In this document: one piece after another, positions 24,136 to 33,800 of the stretch
Layout: each line of letters begins with the position of its first letter
Numbering within the stretch: the first letter of the stretch is position 1
Assembly (NCBI GenBank): GCA_038238185.1
Contig: JBBRXY010000007.1
Span: 1-64,000, forward strand
DNA from: DATAQC01 sp038238185
GTDB lineage: Bacteria; Actinomycetota; Acidimicrobiia; Acidimicrobiales; AC-14
Length of the DNA stretch: 64,000 nt
Reading direction: 5' to 3'
The notes under the pieces: model-generated
Seen by the model: the letters and a program-made list of their open reading frames with translations, nothing else
Database searches by the model: none
Told to the model about the DNA's origin: nothing
Position numbers and translations under genes: made by a program

Positions 24136-25140
24136 TCACACCTGGTCGGCCGAACCGCCCGAGGTGGATTCGGTCCTGGTGAGGGCCTCTCTTGCCTGGA
24201 TCAGGTGATACAACAGGAGCAGCTGGGTCAGGGCCAGTGGCTCGTCGCGAGCGTCCGAGTCGAGCTTGCCCAGCGACTCGGGGACCTGCGAGTCGACGCC
24301 CAGCTCCTCCCACACCGCCTGCTCGACCTTCTTCGTCACCTTCGGGTCGGCGTAGGAGTGGATGTGGACCGAGTCGACGGGCTTGCCGTCGACATCCCGG
24401 CTGAGTTTGAGGTGCATGGCCTCCTGGCAGTCTTCGCCCAGGATCTTGTGCAACTCGGGGTGGCTGATGGTCGGGCGAAGCAGGAGCGTGGCGCTGAGTG
24501 GGTCGTCGGGCGTCTCACCTCGTTCCTCGATCGGAGCGAAACGCACCACGATGTCGGCGTAGGCGCGCTGCGGGCGGATGAACTCGGCCGACTCGGGCTC
24601 ACGCTTCTCCAGGTCGGCGCGCACCTGCTCCTCCGTGTAACCCCGCTTGGCGGTGTCGCGCGCCAGCTTCCAGGCGACGCGAATCTGCTCCGGTGGGTCG
24701 AGGAAGACGGTGACGTCGAAGCAGGCACGCGACAGGTCGGTGTGGAGGGGGAGTAGTCCCTCGACGATCACGAACTCGCTGGGCTCGACGTACTCGGGGC
24801 GCCCAAGCTCACCCGTGTTGTGGTCGTACACCGGCTTCAGGATCGGCTCGCCGAGGGCGAGATGTTGGAGGTGCTGTTCCATGATGTCGATGTAGTTGCA
24901 GTCGGGGTGAAGGGGCGTGAAAGGCAGCGACTTGCGCTCCTCACGGTCGTAGCGGTGGTAGTCGTCGGCACCCACCGAGGTGATGCGGTCGCGACCGAGC
25001 GCCTCCACCAGCCCGGCGGTGATGGTGGTCTTGCCGGTGCCGCTGTCGCCGGCAATGGCCAACATGATGGGCCGGACACCGCCCGCGCCCTTCCCATTGC
25101 GGCGGCCCGCTCGCAGAACGTTCATGTGCTTGCCGGACAT
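24136..25140 (-). CDS. Phosphoribulokinase / uridine kinase family protein
   Basis: 334 residues. Walker A GDSGTGKTT (31-39), then DDYHRYDREERKSLPFTPLH, the loop typical of phosphoribulokinase, and DCNYIDIMEQHLQHLALGEP. The length and C-terminal domain (HIHSYADPKVTKKVEQAVWE) fit the plant/cyanobacterial-type phosphoribulokinase rather than a short uridine kinase. The known reaction is ATP plus ribulose-5-phosphate to ribulose-1,5-bisphosphate. No RuBisCO is in this window, so a Calvin cycle is not shown here. The downstream HTH/coiled-coil gene and the upstream conserved gene are on the same strand, suggesting an operon with the latter. Confidence 0.8.
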   Translation of the reverse strand: MSGKHMNVLRAGRRNGKGAGGVRPIMLAIAGDSGTGKTTITAGLVEALGRDRITSVGADDYHRYDREERKSLPFTPLHPDCNYIDIMEQHLQHLALGEPILKPVYDHNTGELGRPEYVEPSEFVIVEGLLPLHTDLSRACFDVTVFLDPPEQIRVAWKLARDTAKRGYTEEQVRADLEKREPESAEFIRPQRAYADIVVRFAPIEERGETPDDPLSATLLLRPTISHPELHKILGEDCQEAMHLKLSRDVDGKPVDSVHIHSYADPKVTKKVEQAVWEELGVDSQVPESLGKLDSDARDEPLALTQLLLLYHLIQAREALTRTESTSGGSADQV

Positions 25141-25191
25141 GGCTGGCTCCCGTCGTCGGTGGGTGGACGCAGATCGGCCGATGGGTTCATG

Positions 25192-25731
25192 TCAGAGCCA
25201 GCCGATGCGAGCGGCGACGAGCTCCCGGTCGCCGTCGGGACGGCCGAGCTCCCCCGCCTTGACCCCGTCGAGCAGCCGCTGGGCGGCGCCGATGATCTCG
25301 GGGACGGCCGCTCGGACTGCGGCGGTGTCACCGGCGCCGATCTCCTGGGGAGCGACATCGGCCTCGACGAGAAGGCGGTCGAGGTCGGACAGGCGTTGTC
25401 CGACCCATTCGAGGGGACGGGCGGACAGGTCGGCGACGAATTTGCGCCGACCGGGCTCCCACCCCGTGAATCTGGGGTGGTGGTGGGCCCGATCGAGGCT
25501 CCCCGGCGCACTGGACAGTGATTCCAGGAGATCGGCCCTCCAGATCGGGCGGTCCACGGCGATGGGTTGAGCCGAGTAAATGGACCCCTTCAGCTCACCC
25601 CGCTGGAGGAAACGCACCTCGAGACGAACCCCGCGCTCAGGGCCCTCCTGGCCCTCCTCGGGGTCGGGGTTCACGAAGTACAGATCGCTCATCACCACGG
25701 CGACCCGTTCGAAGCCAAAGGCATAGAGCAT
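25192..25731 (-). CDS. Conserved hypothetical protein encoded with phosphoribulokinase
   Basis: 179 residues, no signal peptide or membrane segment. The N-terminal half (MLYAFGFERVAVVMSDLYFV, then GVRLEVRFLQRGELKGSIYS) is beta-rich; the middle has a His-rich LDRAHHHPRFTGWEPGRRKF; the C-terminal half is helical. I recognise it as a family seen in actinobacteria, without a known function. It ends 51 bp before the phosphoribulokinase start on the same strand, so a two-gene operon is likely. Confidence 0.75.
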   Translation of the reverse strand: MLYAFGFERVAVVMSDLYFVNPDPEEGQEGPERGVRLEVRFLQRGELKGSIYSAQPIAVDRPIWRADLLESLSSAPGSLDRAHHHPRFTGWEPGRRKFVADLSARPLEWVGQRLSDLDRLLVEADVAPQEIGAGDTAAVRAAVPEIIGAAQRLLDGVKAGELGRPDGDRELVAARIGWL

Positions 25732-25819
25732 GACGTCCCTCCGGGTCGGACAACGTCGCGCTCACCCTAACGGTGCGCTCAGGGCTCCGTCGCACGAATC
25801 ACTCACTGTCCGCGGGTGC

Positions 25820-25860
25820 CCCCATCGAAGATCGACGACGTCAACCGTCGTACGATGGGG
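25820..25860. promoter_or_regulatory. Imperfect hairpin in the divergent intergenic region
   Basis: CCCCATCG (25820-25827) pairs with CGATGGGG (25853-25860), and inside these ACGACG pairs with CGTCGT around the loop TCAAC, with a bulge on the left arm. It sits between the divergent genes at 25731 and 26013. It could be a leader structure or operator; no T run is present. The rest of this 281-base gap shows nothing I can name. Confidence 0.35.
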
Positions 25861-26012
25861 CTCTCCAAGAGCACCAGATGTGTCCTGCGATGATTCGATC
25901 GCGCCGGTCGGGTCAGGGTCGTCGAAAGGTCGAGTGAGCGTGGACCCGATAGCCGATCAACCGAACTCCATCAAGCTCCGCCACCTGGGCGATCTCGCGG
26001 CGCGGGCGCCGA

Positions 26013-29000
26013 GTGAGTAGGAGATCCCGACGCACCCGGCAGCCGGCGTCCGATTCGGGTCCGGAGTCGCGCGCCGGTGGGTCGTCTTCCGAGATATGGC
26101 AGGCGCCCCGCGACCCGGCCTCGATATTCCCCGCCGCCGAAAGCTGGTTCGACCTCGACAGCGACGGCTCATCGTCGGTGACCGCCGAAGGCGAGGACAG
26201 GCTTCCCTTGCTTCCGACTGTCGAGGGCTGGCTCGACCTGGACCTTCCCGCCGTTACCCGGGAGGGCGTGGCCGAGGCTCCCGAGAACGACGACGCTGAT
26301 GGGCCCACTCCACCGGGGAGGCCAGAAGGCGCGGGATCCTCGTCGTTATTCCTCGACGACTTGGAACCGGGCGGCCGTCGAGCCCGGCGTCGTCAGGGTA
26401 TGAGGCTCCCGACCCCGGAATACGGGCGGCGCGATCCGCTGCCGAACGTCCCGAATCGGGGCGACGAGGACGGGCCGGAAGAGGGCGGTGTCCATGTCGT
26501 GGCCTCAGCCGAGGCGATCGCGTCCCAGGCTGAGGCCGAGGCAATCGCGATTCGGACCACGGCCGAGGCCGAGGCAGCCGCGCTCCGGACGGCGGCCGAA
26601 GCCGAGGCAAGGGTGGTTCGTGAAGCGGCCCAACGAGAGCGGGAACACGCCGCCGCCCTGCACGCGGCCACCGAGACAGCGACCGATCGGCACCGTCGCC
26701 TGGCCGCGACCGCCGTCGCCGACGCCGAGAAGCGAGTGGAGGAACTGCGGGCGGCGGCCGAGGCCGAGACCGTCCAGATCCGGGAAGCGGCCGAACGCGA
26801 CCGCCAGGCCGCTGCCGCCCTCCGAGCTGACGCCGAGGGGGAGATCGGGAACTGGCGGGCGGCGGCCGTGGCCGCGGCGGCCCGAATTCGGGAAACAGCC
26901 GAACGCGACCGCCAGGCCGCTGCCGCCCTCCGAGCTGACGCCGAGGGAGAGATCGGGAACTGGCGGGCGGCGGCCGAGGCCGAGGCGGCCCGAATTCGGG
27001 AAACAGCCGGAGCGGATGCAATCCAGGTACGGGAGGAGGCCGTCCGGGACCGGGAGCAGGCAGCCGAGCTTCTCGATGACGCCAATTCGGCTTCCGAGCG
27101 GCAGCGCCATCGCGGCAGGGAGTTCCTCCGTGATGCCGAGGCCAGGGCCGCCCAGCTGTGGGCCACGTCGGAAGCCGAGCTGGCGGCTCTACGAGAGGCC
27201 GCCGGCAACGATCGTCAGCAGGTCGCGGCGGCCGTGCTCGACGCGGAGGCCAGGGCGGCGGAGGTGCGGTCCGCGGCTGAAGCTGATGCCGCCCGCATCC
27301 GCCAGGCTGCCGAGGACGACCGCGAGCAGGCCGCGACGCTGATGGCCGAGGCGAGAGCGGAGTTGCTGGCGACTACCGATACCGGCATGAGTCGGCAGGC
27401 ACCGGGTGGCCAGGAACCGGGAGGCGATCGCGTCGACGAGGCTGGACCCGAGGGGAGGCGGACGCTGCGACGCGCTACCAGCTTGCTGGCCGAGGCCGGC
27501 AGCCAGGTGACGCGACTGCGGGAAGCGGCCGCCGCTGAAGTTCAGCGGGCCCGGGAAGCGGCCGACCACGATCTGGAGCAGGCCGAAATCTTCCTCGTCG
27601 AGGCGGAGAAGCACGCCGACGAACTGCGCGCCGACGCGACATCCGAGGCTGCCCGGATACGTGCGTCCGCCGAACATGAGCGGGAGGAGACTGCCGTCCT
27701 GTTGGCGGAGGCGGCGACCCAGGCAGGTGCACTCCGGGCGGCCGCTGAAGCCGACGCCGCAGGCCTACGAGCCGCGGCGGCGAACGACCTCGACCAGGCG
27801 GAGCACTTCCTGGTGGTCGCCGAAGCCCAGGCCGGTGAGGTGCGCGCTGCCGCCGACGCGGAAGTGGCGCGACAAGGCGAGGCCGGCGAACACGATCGCG
27901 ACCAGGCGGCCGCCCTGCTCGCAGAAGCAGTCACCCACGCCGCCGAGCTTCGGACCGCCGCTGACGCCGACGCCGTCCGGATTCGTGCCGCCGCCGAGGC
28001 CGACCGCCAGCTCGCCACCGCCCTGGTGGTCGAAGCCGGAGGCCATGCCGCCGATTTGCGCCAGGTGGCCGACACCGACGCGACCCGGATTCGGGATGCG
28101 GCCGACGTTGACCGGGAGCAAGCCAAAATCCTCCGGGCCGAGGCGGAGAGTCGAGCGGCGGCGGTGCTTGAATCGGCGGGAGCCGACGCCGTCCGAATAC
28201 GCGACGCCGCCGAGGTCGACCGGGAGCAGGCCGGCATGTTCCTGGCCGAAGCGGAGGCCCGCGTGGAGGAGACGCTCGCCGAGGCAGGGGCCGATGCCGC
28301 CCGGATTCGTCAATCCGCCCAGTACGACCGCGAGCACGTTGCCACCATCCTGATCGACGCCGAGACGCGCGCCACCGATCTGCAGATCGCCGCCGAGGCC
28401 GATACCGCCCGACTGTGCGAATCCGCCGCAGCCGACTCCGCCCGAACACGCGAAGCGGCCGAAGCCGAGGCCGTCCGGATCCGCGAGACCGCTGACGCCG
28501 ACGCCGTCCGGATTCGTGCCGCCGCCGAGGCCGACCGCCAGCTCGCCACCGCCCTGGTGGTCGAAGCCGGAGGCCATGCCGCCGATCTGCGCCAGGTGGC
28601 CGACACCGACGCGACCCGGATTCGGGGTGCGGCCGACGTGGAGCGGGAGCACACCAAAATCCTCCGGGCCGAGGCGGAGAGTCGAGCGGCGGCAGCGCTT
28701 GAATCGGCGGGAGCCGACGCCGCCCGAACACGCGACGCCGCCGAGGTCGACCGGGAGCAGGCCGGCATGTTCCTGGCCGAAGCGGAGGCCCGCGTGGAGG
28801 AGGCGCTCGCCGAGGCAGAGGCCGATGCCGCCCGGATTCGTCAGTCCGCCCAGTATGACCGCGAGCACGTTGCCACCGTCCTGATCGACGCCGGGGCGCG
28901 CGCCACCGATCTGCAGATCGCCGCCGAGGCCGATGCCACCCGACTGCGCGAATCCGCCACAGCCGACGCCGCCCGAACACGCGAAGCGGCCGAAGCCGAG

Positions 29001-29813
29001 GCCGTGCTGATCAGCGAGACCGCCGAAGCCGACTCCGCCCGACTCCGCGAGACCGCCGAAGCCGACTCCGCCCGACTGCGCCAGGCCTCCGCGGTCGACG
29101 TCGCCCGGCTATGCGAAGGGGGCAAGGTCGACGCAGCTCGACAACGCCAAGCGGCCCAGGCTGACCGCGAGCTGGCGGGCGCCATGCTGGCCGAGGCCGA
29201 GGGACGATTGGGCGAGATGATGGAAGCGGCCGAGGCCACCCTGACCCGGATGCGCGACGCAACCGAGCTTGATCGAGAGAAGGCCGCTTCGCTCCTAGCC
29301 GAAGCCGATCTCGACCGTGAACTGGCCGTCACCCTCGTGGCCGAGGCCGACCAACGGGCGGCGAGCGTTGTGCGGGCAGCCGAGGCCGACATCGCCCGGA
29401 TCCGGGAGGTCGTCGATCTGGATCGCCAGCGGGCTGCCACCCTTCTCGCTGAAGCCCAGGTCCGAGCGGCCGAGCTGGGGTCGGCCGCCGCGGCCCATGC
29501 CTCACGGGTGCGCAGGGCTGCCGAAGCCGACCGCCGCGCCGCCTCGGCCATGGTCGCGGCGTCGAAGCGGGCGGCCGACGAGGGGCTCGAGCGGACGGGA
29601 GATTCCGAGCCTATGGCGCCGGCGACGGCGGGTGGCGCTGACGGCGAGAGCGCCGAGCGCGTCCCAGTGCGTGAGGCCGACCGATCGGCCCGCCGCAGTG
29701 CGGCGCGAAGCGCGCGCCGGGCCGCCGACCACCACCTCGAGCGGGCCGCCGCTCTGCTCGGTGCCACCCGTCGACAACTCGGCGAAGGTGACGGCAGCGC
29801 TCCTCGCGATTGA
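26013..29813 (+). CDS. Giant alanine/glutamate-rich coiled-coil repeat protein
   Basis: 1266 residues from GTG 26013. The first 150 residues are acidic and probably disordered. From about residue 160 to 1200 the protein is a continuous helix built on a repeat of about 36 residues with a core like AEADAARIREAA, then DREQAAALLAEAEARA. A 36-residue period equals ten turns at 3.6 residues, which is not a plain heptad coiled coil. No membrane segment, signal peptide or Walker motif is visible. It may be a cytoskeletal or polar scaffold like the Scy/FilP coiled-coil proteins of Streptomyces; this is inference from shape only. Confidence 0.8.
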   Translation: MSRRSRRTRQPASDSGPESRAGGSSSEIWQAPRDPASIFPAAESWFDLDSDGSSSVTAEGEDRLPLLPTVEGWLDLDLPAVTREGVAEAPENDDADGPTPPGRPEGAGSSSLFLDDLEPGGRRARRRQGMRLPTPEYGRRDPLPNVPNRGDEDGPEEGGVHVVASAEAIASQAEAEAIAIRTTAEAEAAALRTAAEAEARVVREAAQREREHAAALHAATETATDRHRRLAATAVADAEKRVEELRAAAEAETVQIREAAERDRQAAAALRADAEGEIGNWRAAAVAAAARIRETAERDRQAAAALRADAEGEIGNWRAAAEAEAARIRETAGADAIQVREEAVRDREQAAELLDDANSASERQRHRGREFLRDAEARAAQLWATSEAELAALREAAGNDRQQVAAAVLDAEARAAEVRSAAEADAARIRQAAEDDREQAATLMAEARAELLATTDTGMSRQAPGGQEPGGDRVDEAGPEGRRTLRRATSLLAEAGSQVTRLREAAAAEVQRAREAADHDLEQAEIFLVEAEKHADELRADATSEAARIRASAEHEREETAVLLAEAATQAGALRAAAEADAAGLRAAAANDLDQAEHFLVVAEAQAGEVRAAADAEVARQGEAGEHDRDQAAALLAEAVTHAAELRTAADADAVRIRAAAEADRQLATALVVEAGGHAADLRQVADTDATRIRDAADVDREQAKILRAEAESRAAAVLESAGADAVRIRDAAEVDREQAGMFLAEAEARVEETLAEAGADAARIRQSAQYDREHVATILIDAETRATDLQIAAEADTARLCESAAADSARTREAAEAEAVRIRETADADAVRIRAAAEADRQLATALVVEAGGHAADLRQVADTDATRIRGAADVEREHTKILRAEAESRAAAALESAGADAARTRDAAEVDREQAGMFLAEAEARVEEALAEAEADAARIRQSAQYDREHVATVLIDAGARATDLQIAAEADATRLRESATADAARTREAAEAEAVLISETAEADSARLRETAEADSARLRQASAVDVARLCEGGKVDAARQRQAAQADRELAGAMLAEAEGRLGEMMEAAEATLTRMRDATELDREKAASLLAEADLDRELAVTLVAEADQRAASVVRAAEADIARIREVVDLDRQRAATLLAEAQVRAAELGSAAAAHASRVRRAAEADRRAASAMVAASKRAADEGLERTGDSEPMAPATAGGADGESAERVPVREADRSARRSAARSARRAADHHLERAAALLGATRRQLGEGDGSAPRD
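27960..29021 (+). repeat. Tandem 531-bp duplication inside the coiled-coil gene
   Basis: The segment 27960-28490 is repeated as 28491-29021 at an offset of exactly 531 bases (177 codons), with only scattered differences. Both copies begin GCTGACGCCGACGCCGTCCG and run through the same series of helical repeats. An older 108-bp duplication lies at about 26793-27008. The frame is kept in both cases. Confidence 0.9.
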
Positions 29814-29930
29814 GGTGCGAGACGTCGAGCCCTTCTGATCACCGCCCGGTACGTCGCAGCACGACAGGACGGTGCGGAGCAGCACGCCCATATCGGTCCT
29901 GACGAGAGTCTTCGTAGATGCGGCTGATCC

Positions 29931-30611
29931 CTATTCCGTTGCCTCCGAGTCGGACGGGGTGGCCAGGCGGCGACGCAGCTCCACGTACACCGTGGTTCCC
30001 ACCAGTTCCTCCAGTTCCTCGGCGAGCGACTCGATCACCGGCCGGTCGCCCACGTAGGCCCTGGCGCCCTCGGTGCAGCACCACGCCATGGTTTCGCCTT
30101 CGGCACCCCAGTCGCCGCGATTCCACCGGCGGACGGTTGCCACTTCGGTGCCGTCGCCGCTCGGCTCCACGTCGATCCGTATCGGGAGCTGCCAGCACAC
30201 CGACGGCTTCCAGTGGATGGGCGACTCGCCGTCGGCGACGGCCGCCAGATGGAGTGCACATCCGGGTCCGCCGGCGAAGCCAGGACGGTTGAGGAAGATG
30301 CACGCACTATCGACGATTCTCGTGCTCAGTCGGTTGGTGTGGGCGAAGATCCCCCCTTCTGCGGCCTCGGCGTGGTGCTCGAAGCGGGCCGGCTCGAGCG
30401 TGGCGGCGAGGGCACTGATCCGGCGGGCTTCGTCTTCGTCGCTCAGTTCTGCTCCGACCGAACAACACCCCTGGCCGAGGTGCTCGGACGGCTCGGGAAG
30501 GATTCCCTGGCACCCTCGCCCCCATATGCACGTCCAGTTCGACCTGAGGAACGAGCTGTCGAAGTGCCAGACCGTGTCGCCGTCATCAATCTCTTCCATC
30601 GACGGATCCAT
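29931..30611 (-). CDS. Conserved cysteine-rich protein
   Basis: About 226 residues from ATG 30611; ATG 30599 is an alternative, with GGAGGA twelve bases before it. Cysteines cluster in SNWTCIWGRGCQGILPE, GQGCCSVGAEL, RIVDSACIFLNRPGFAGGPG, CALHLAA, KPSVCWQLPIRID and AWCCTEG, a pattern that suggests bound zinc or an Fe-S cluster. I recall similar actinobacterial proteins only as hypothetical; a distant relation to the YkgJ/DUF3109 metal-binding group is possible. It follows the giant secreted protein gene on the same strand, 219 bp downstream. Confidence 0.65.
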   Translation of the reverse strand: MDPSMEEIDDGDTVWHFDSSFLRSNWTCIWGRGCQGILPEPSEHLGQGCCSVGAELSDEDEARRISALAATLEPARFEHHAEAAEGGIFAHTNRLSTRIVDSACIFLNRPGFAGGPGCALHLAAVADGESPIHWKPSVCWQLPIRIDVEPSGDGTEVATVRRWNRGDWGAEGETMAWCCTEGARAYVGDRPVIESLAEELEELVGTTVYVELRRRLATPSDSEATE

Positions 30612-30830
30612 TCCTCCGATGGTAAACGGCCGGGCAGAGGAGTCACGGTGGGCACGCCGGGGCCGGGGCGACACTGGAGCTAAGTTCCTAACCGACGTCA
30701 AGCCTTTCCGGGGTTAGTTGGTCGTGGGGGCCGGGCAACGTCGTCGTGTTCGTCGACGGCGCCGAACACGGCCTGGAAACCCTGCCCCGGTACTGAGATA
30801 GCTCTAGCTAGTTGCGCTCGGCGGCGCAGG

Positions 30831-33800
30831 TCAGTCCGCGGTATAGGAGATCTTCAGCGTCAACTCCATTTGATGTGGGAGTCCGAAGTTGCACGATGTT
30901 TGCCTGTGCAGGGCCAGCGAATGGACGCCAGGTTTCAGGTCTGGGCCCTCGACCACTCCGCTGTCCTCGGGAGGGAACAAGCGTTCTGGAAACTTGACCT
31001 GGCAATCCACACCGGCCCCATCGAACTCGCGTAGCGATCCGGACACGACGAACTGCTCGTACTGATCCGGCGTGGTGGAGATGCCACCTGCATCGGCAGT
31101 CCTCTCCGGGTCGGCGAAAAGCGTGTGCCCGGTCTGGATCTGGAGGACCGAGTCGCCAGACCGGCACACGCTGTCGTCGTTGTTGGCGCACGGGCGGAAA
31201 TTCGCGCTCTGGGGATCTGACGAGCGGCTCGTGAGACCCAGCACGAACGCGTTCGCCGGGTCCGGACGCAGCACGCCGAGGTCGAAATAGAAGTCGCCGG
31301 CGTCGTTGCCGGGCTCGCCGTCCTGGGTCATCTCGATGATGGCGAACCGGGCGACGACGCGCAGGTCGGGTACCAGGAGGCGACGGCCGGCCGTCATCTC
31401 GCTGTAGTCGGAGCGGTTGTCGCCATCGGTGTTGTACTTGGCCGGGTCCGAGCCCCAGGTCGCCTCGTCGCCATCGACGAACTGATCGAAGTCGGCGTCG
31501 GGGTCGGTGGGATCGCTGAACGCCTGATAGGGCGCCGCCCCCACGACACGGACGATCATCTTTCCTCCGCGGTCCGCCTCCTCCCCGTCGCTCCGCTTGT
31601 CGTTGTCCGTGTCCGCGTCGAGCGGGTTGGTCTTGACGATCCCGAGATTGCGCAACGTGAACCCGCGCACTTCTTCGAAGTCCGACAAGCCGTCGGCGTC
31701 GGTGTCCGACATGGTGGGATCAAGTCCCAGTGTCCTCTCCTCCGGATCGGAGAGACCGTCACCGTCCGTGTCGGCCTTCGTCTTGTCCGACCGCACCGGC
31801 CGTGGAGGCAGGGGTTGCTGTTCATCGCAGACCGAGTCGCACGCCTGGTTCACGGCCTTCACCCTCGGCTGCACCGGGACGACCGTGACCGAGTACACCG
31901 TGTCTTCCTGGGCGTTGACCAGACCGTCGCCGTCGGTGTCGCCAAAGTTCTGGTAGTCGGGAAGCCGAGGGTTCCCACCGACCGCTTCCTCGACACCATC
32001 CGATCCCGTGTCGCCGTCGCTGTCGAAGTGCTCGGGGCTGGTGACCAAGAGGTCGGTGGAGGTGCCGGTGGGGTTCGGGGGGCTCCGGAGCAGGACCTTG
32101 CGGGGGGTCAGCTCGTAGCTGTCGGTGAGGCCATCCAGGTCGGTGTCGGCACTCGTCGGGTTGGTGACGGGGTCGATGATGGCGCGGTCTACCTCGTCGC
32201 CCGAGCCCGGGTCCTGGCGCTTGGGCTTGTGGTTCGTGTCGAAGAGGATGAGCCCCTCCTCGTCGTACTGGAGCACCCCGGGCGCTTCGGCGCTGTCGGT
32301 CAGACCGTCGTTGTCGGTGTCGGCCGCCGAACACCGCGAGCGGACGTCGCGGCTGCCCCGCTCGGTCCTCACGGTCCAGCCCACGAGCGTCTCGAATCGG
32401 TCGTCGAGGCCGTCGCCGTCGGAATCCTTGGCGATGTCCGAGCAGTTGTTGAGCGACTCCATCAGCGCCGGCATGGCGTCCCTGTCCTTGTCCTGGAGGA
32501 AGCCGAGGGTGATGCTGCCGCCCGGTTGAAGGATCACGTCGTCCAAGGTGAGCGTGCGGTCGATCCCGGTGGGGGTGAGGATCAGCCACTCGTTGCGAAC
32601 GCCGACCTCCACTTGGGTTCGCCGCACGCGGAGGACGATCTCACGCTTTTCGCCGTCGGGCTTCTGGTATTTCCTCACCGAGTAGCTACTGTCGATCTCG
32701 GCCTGGGTGAGGCTGGCCGTCGGCGTAACCGTCTCGTCGTACTCCCGAAGCCCCATCGCATGCAGCCCGTCCCGGAGGGTGATCCCGACCTGGTGACCGT
32801 TCTCGTCGAACACGACGCGACGGTCGGGTGGCACGGGCGGGTCGGCTGTCGGATCGCCTTCGTCGATCACGCCATTGCCATTGGTGTCGACGACCCGTCC
32901 GATCCCCGTCGCCACCCGTTTGATCTCCGAGGAATCGCCCAGGCCGTCGTTGTCACTGTCGAAGCCGCCGTAGTCGATGGCGACCCTCGCCGTTCGGTCG
33001 TTGATTTCCTGCGAGGTGAAGGCAAAGTTCCGGCCCAGCTCGTCCACGATGTCGTAGTTGGCGAAGCGGAACACGACGCCTCTGGGGTTGCGCATGAGGT
33101 CCTCGACCAGCTGGGGAAAGACCTGGTCGTTGGAGAACAGGATCGGCCCGCGCTGGGGCACGAGGGGGCCGAGGTTGAAGCCGCCCGCGGGTTCCGAGTC
33201 GGGCAGGAGGGTCGCGATCGGTGTGAGGCGGGCCGGGTTCTGGGGATCCTGGATCAGGGCGCTGATCTGGAGGTTCCGGATGTTGAAGGCAATGTCGCCA
33301 TCACCCTTGAGGATCACGCCGACCTGCGCTCGCGCCCCTTTCACCTCGCGCGTCAGCGTGGACCCTGCGGCGATCTGGGCTTGCGTCCTGAGGGAGTCTT
33401 GGTGGGAGCGCTGCGTCTCTCTGCTCGATGTCTCGGTGAACGACGACGTGAACGAAGAGCTGAAGCTCTGCTCGTTCGTGGTGCTGGTGGTGAGCTTCTC
33501 CTCCACGCTGGCGCTGGGCGAGGAGGAAGCCTCCGCTCCGACGGTCAACTCGGTGCCGATGGTCGTCGCGATCTTGCTTCCCACCTCGATCGTTCGGGAC
33601 TGCGTGTTGCTGAACTCCTTCTTGTCGGACTGAGCCAGCGTCGCGGTAGCGGTCTTCTCTTGGACCTGCTTGGTCTCCGTGCTCGTGTTCTCGAGGAACC
33701 GGACGTCGAGGTCGAGCCTCATGTCGCCGATCTCCAGCGCCGGTTTGGGCAAGTCGGCGACCTTGGGGTTGCGGTTGGCCAGGTTGACCTCCTTCCCGTC

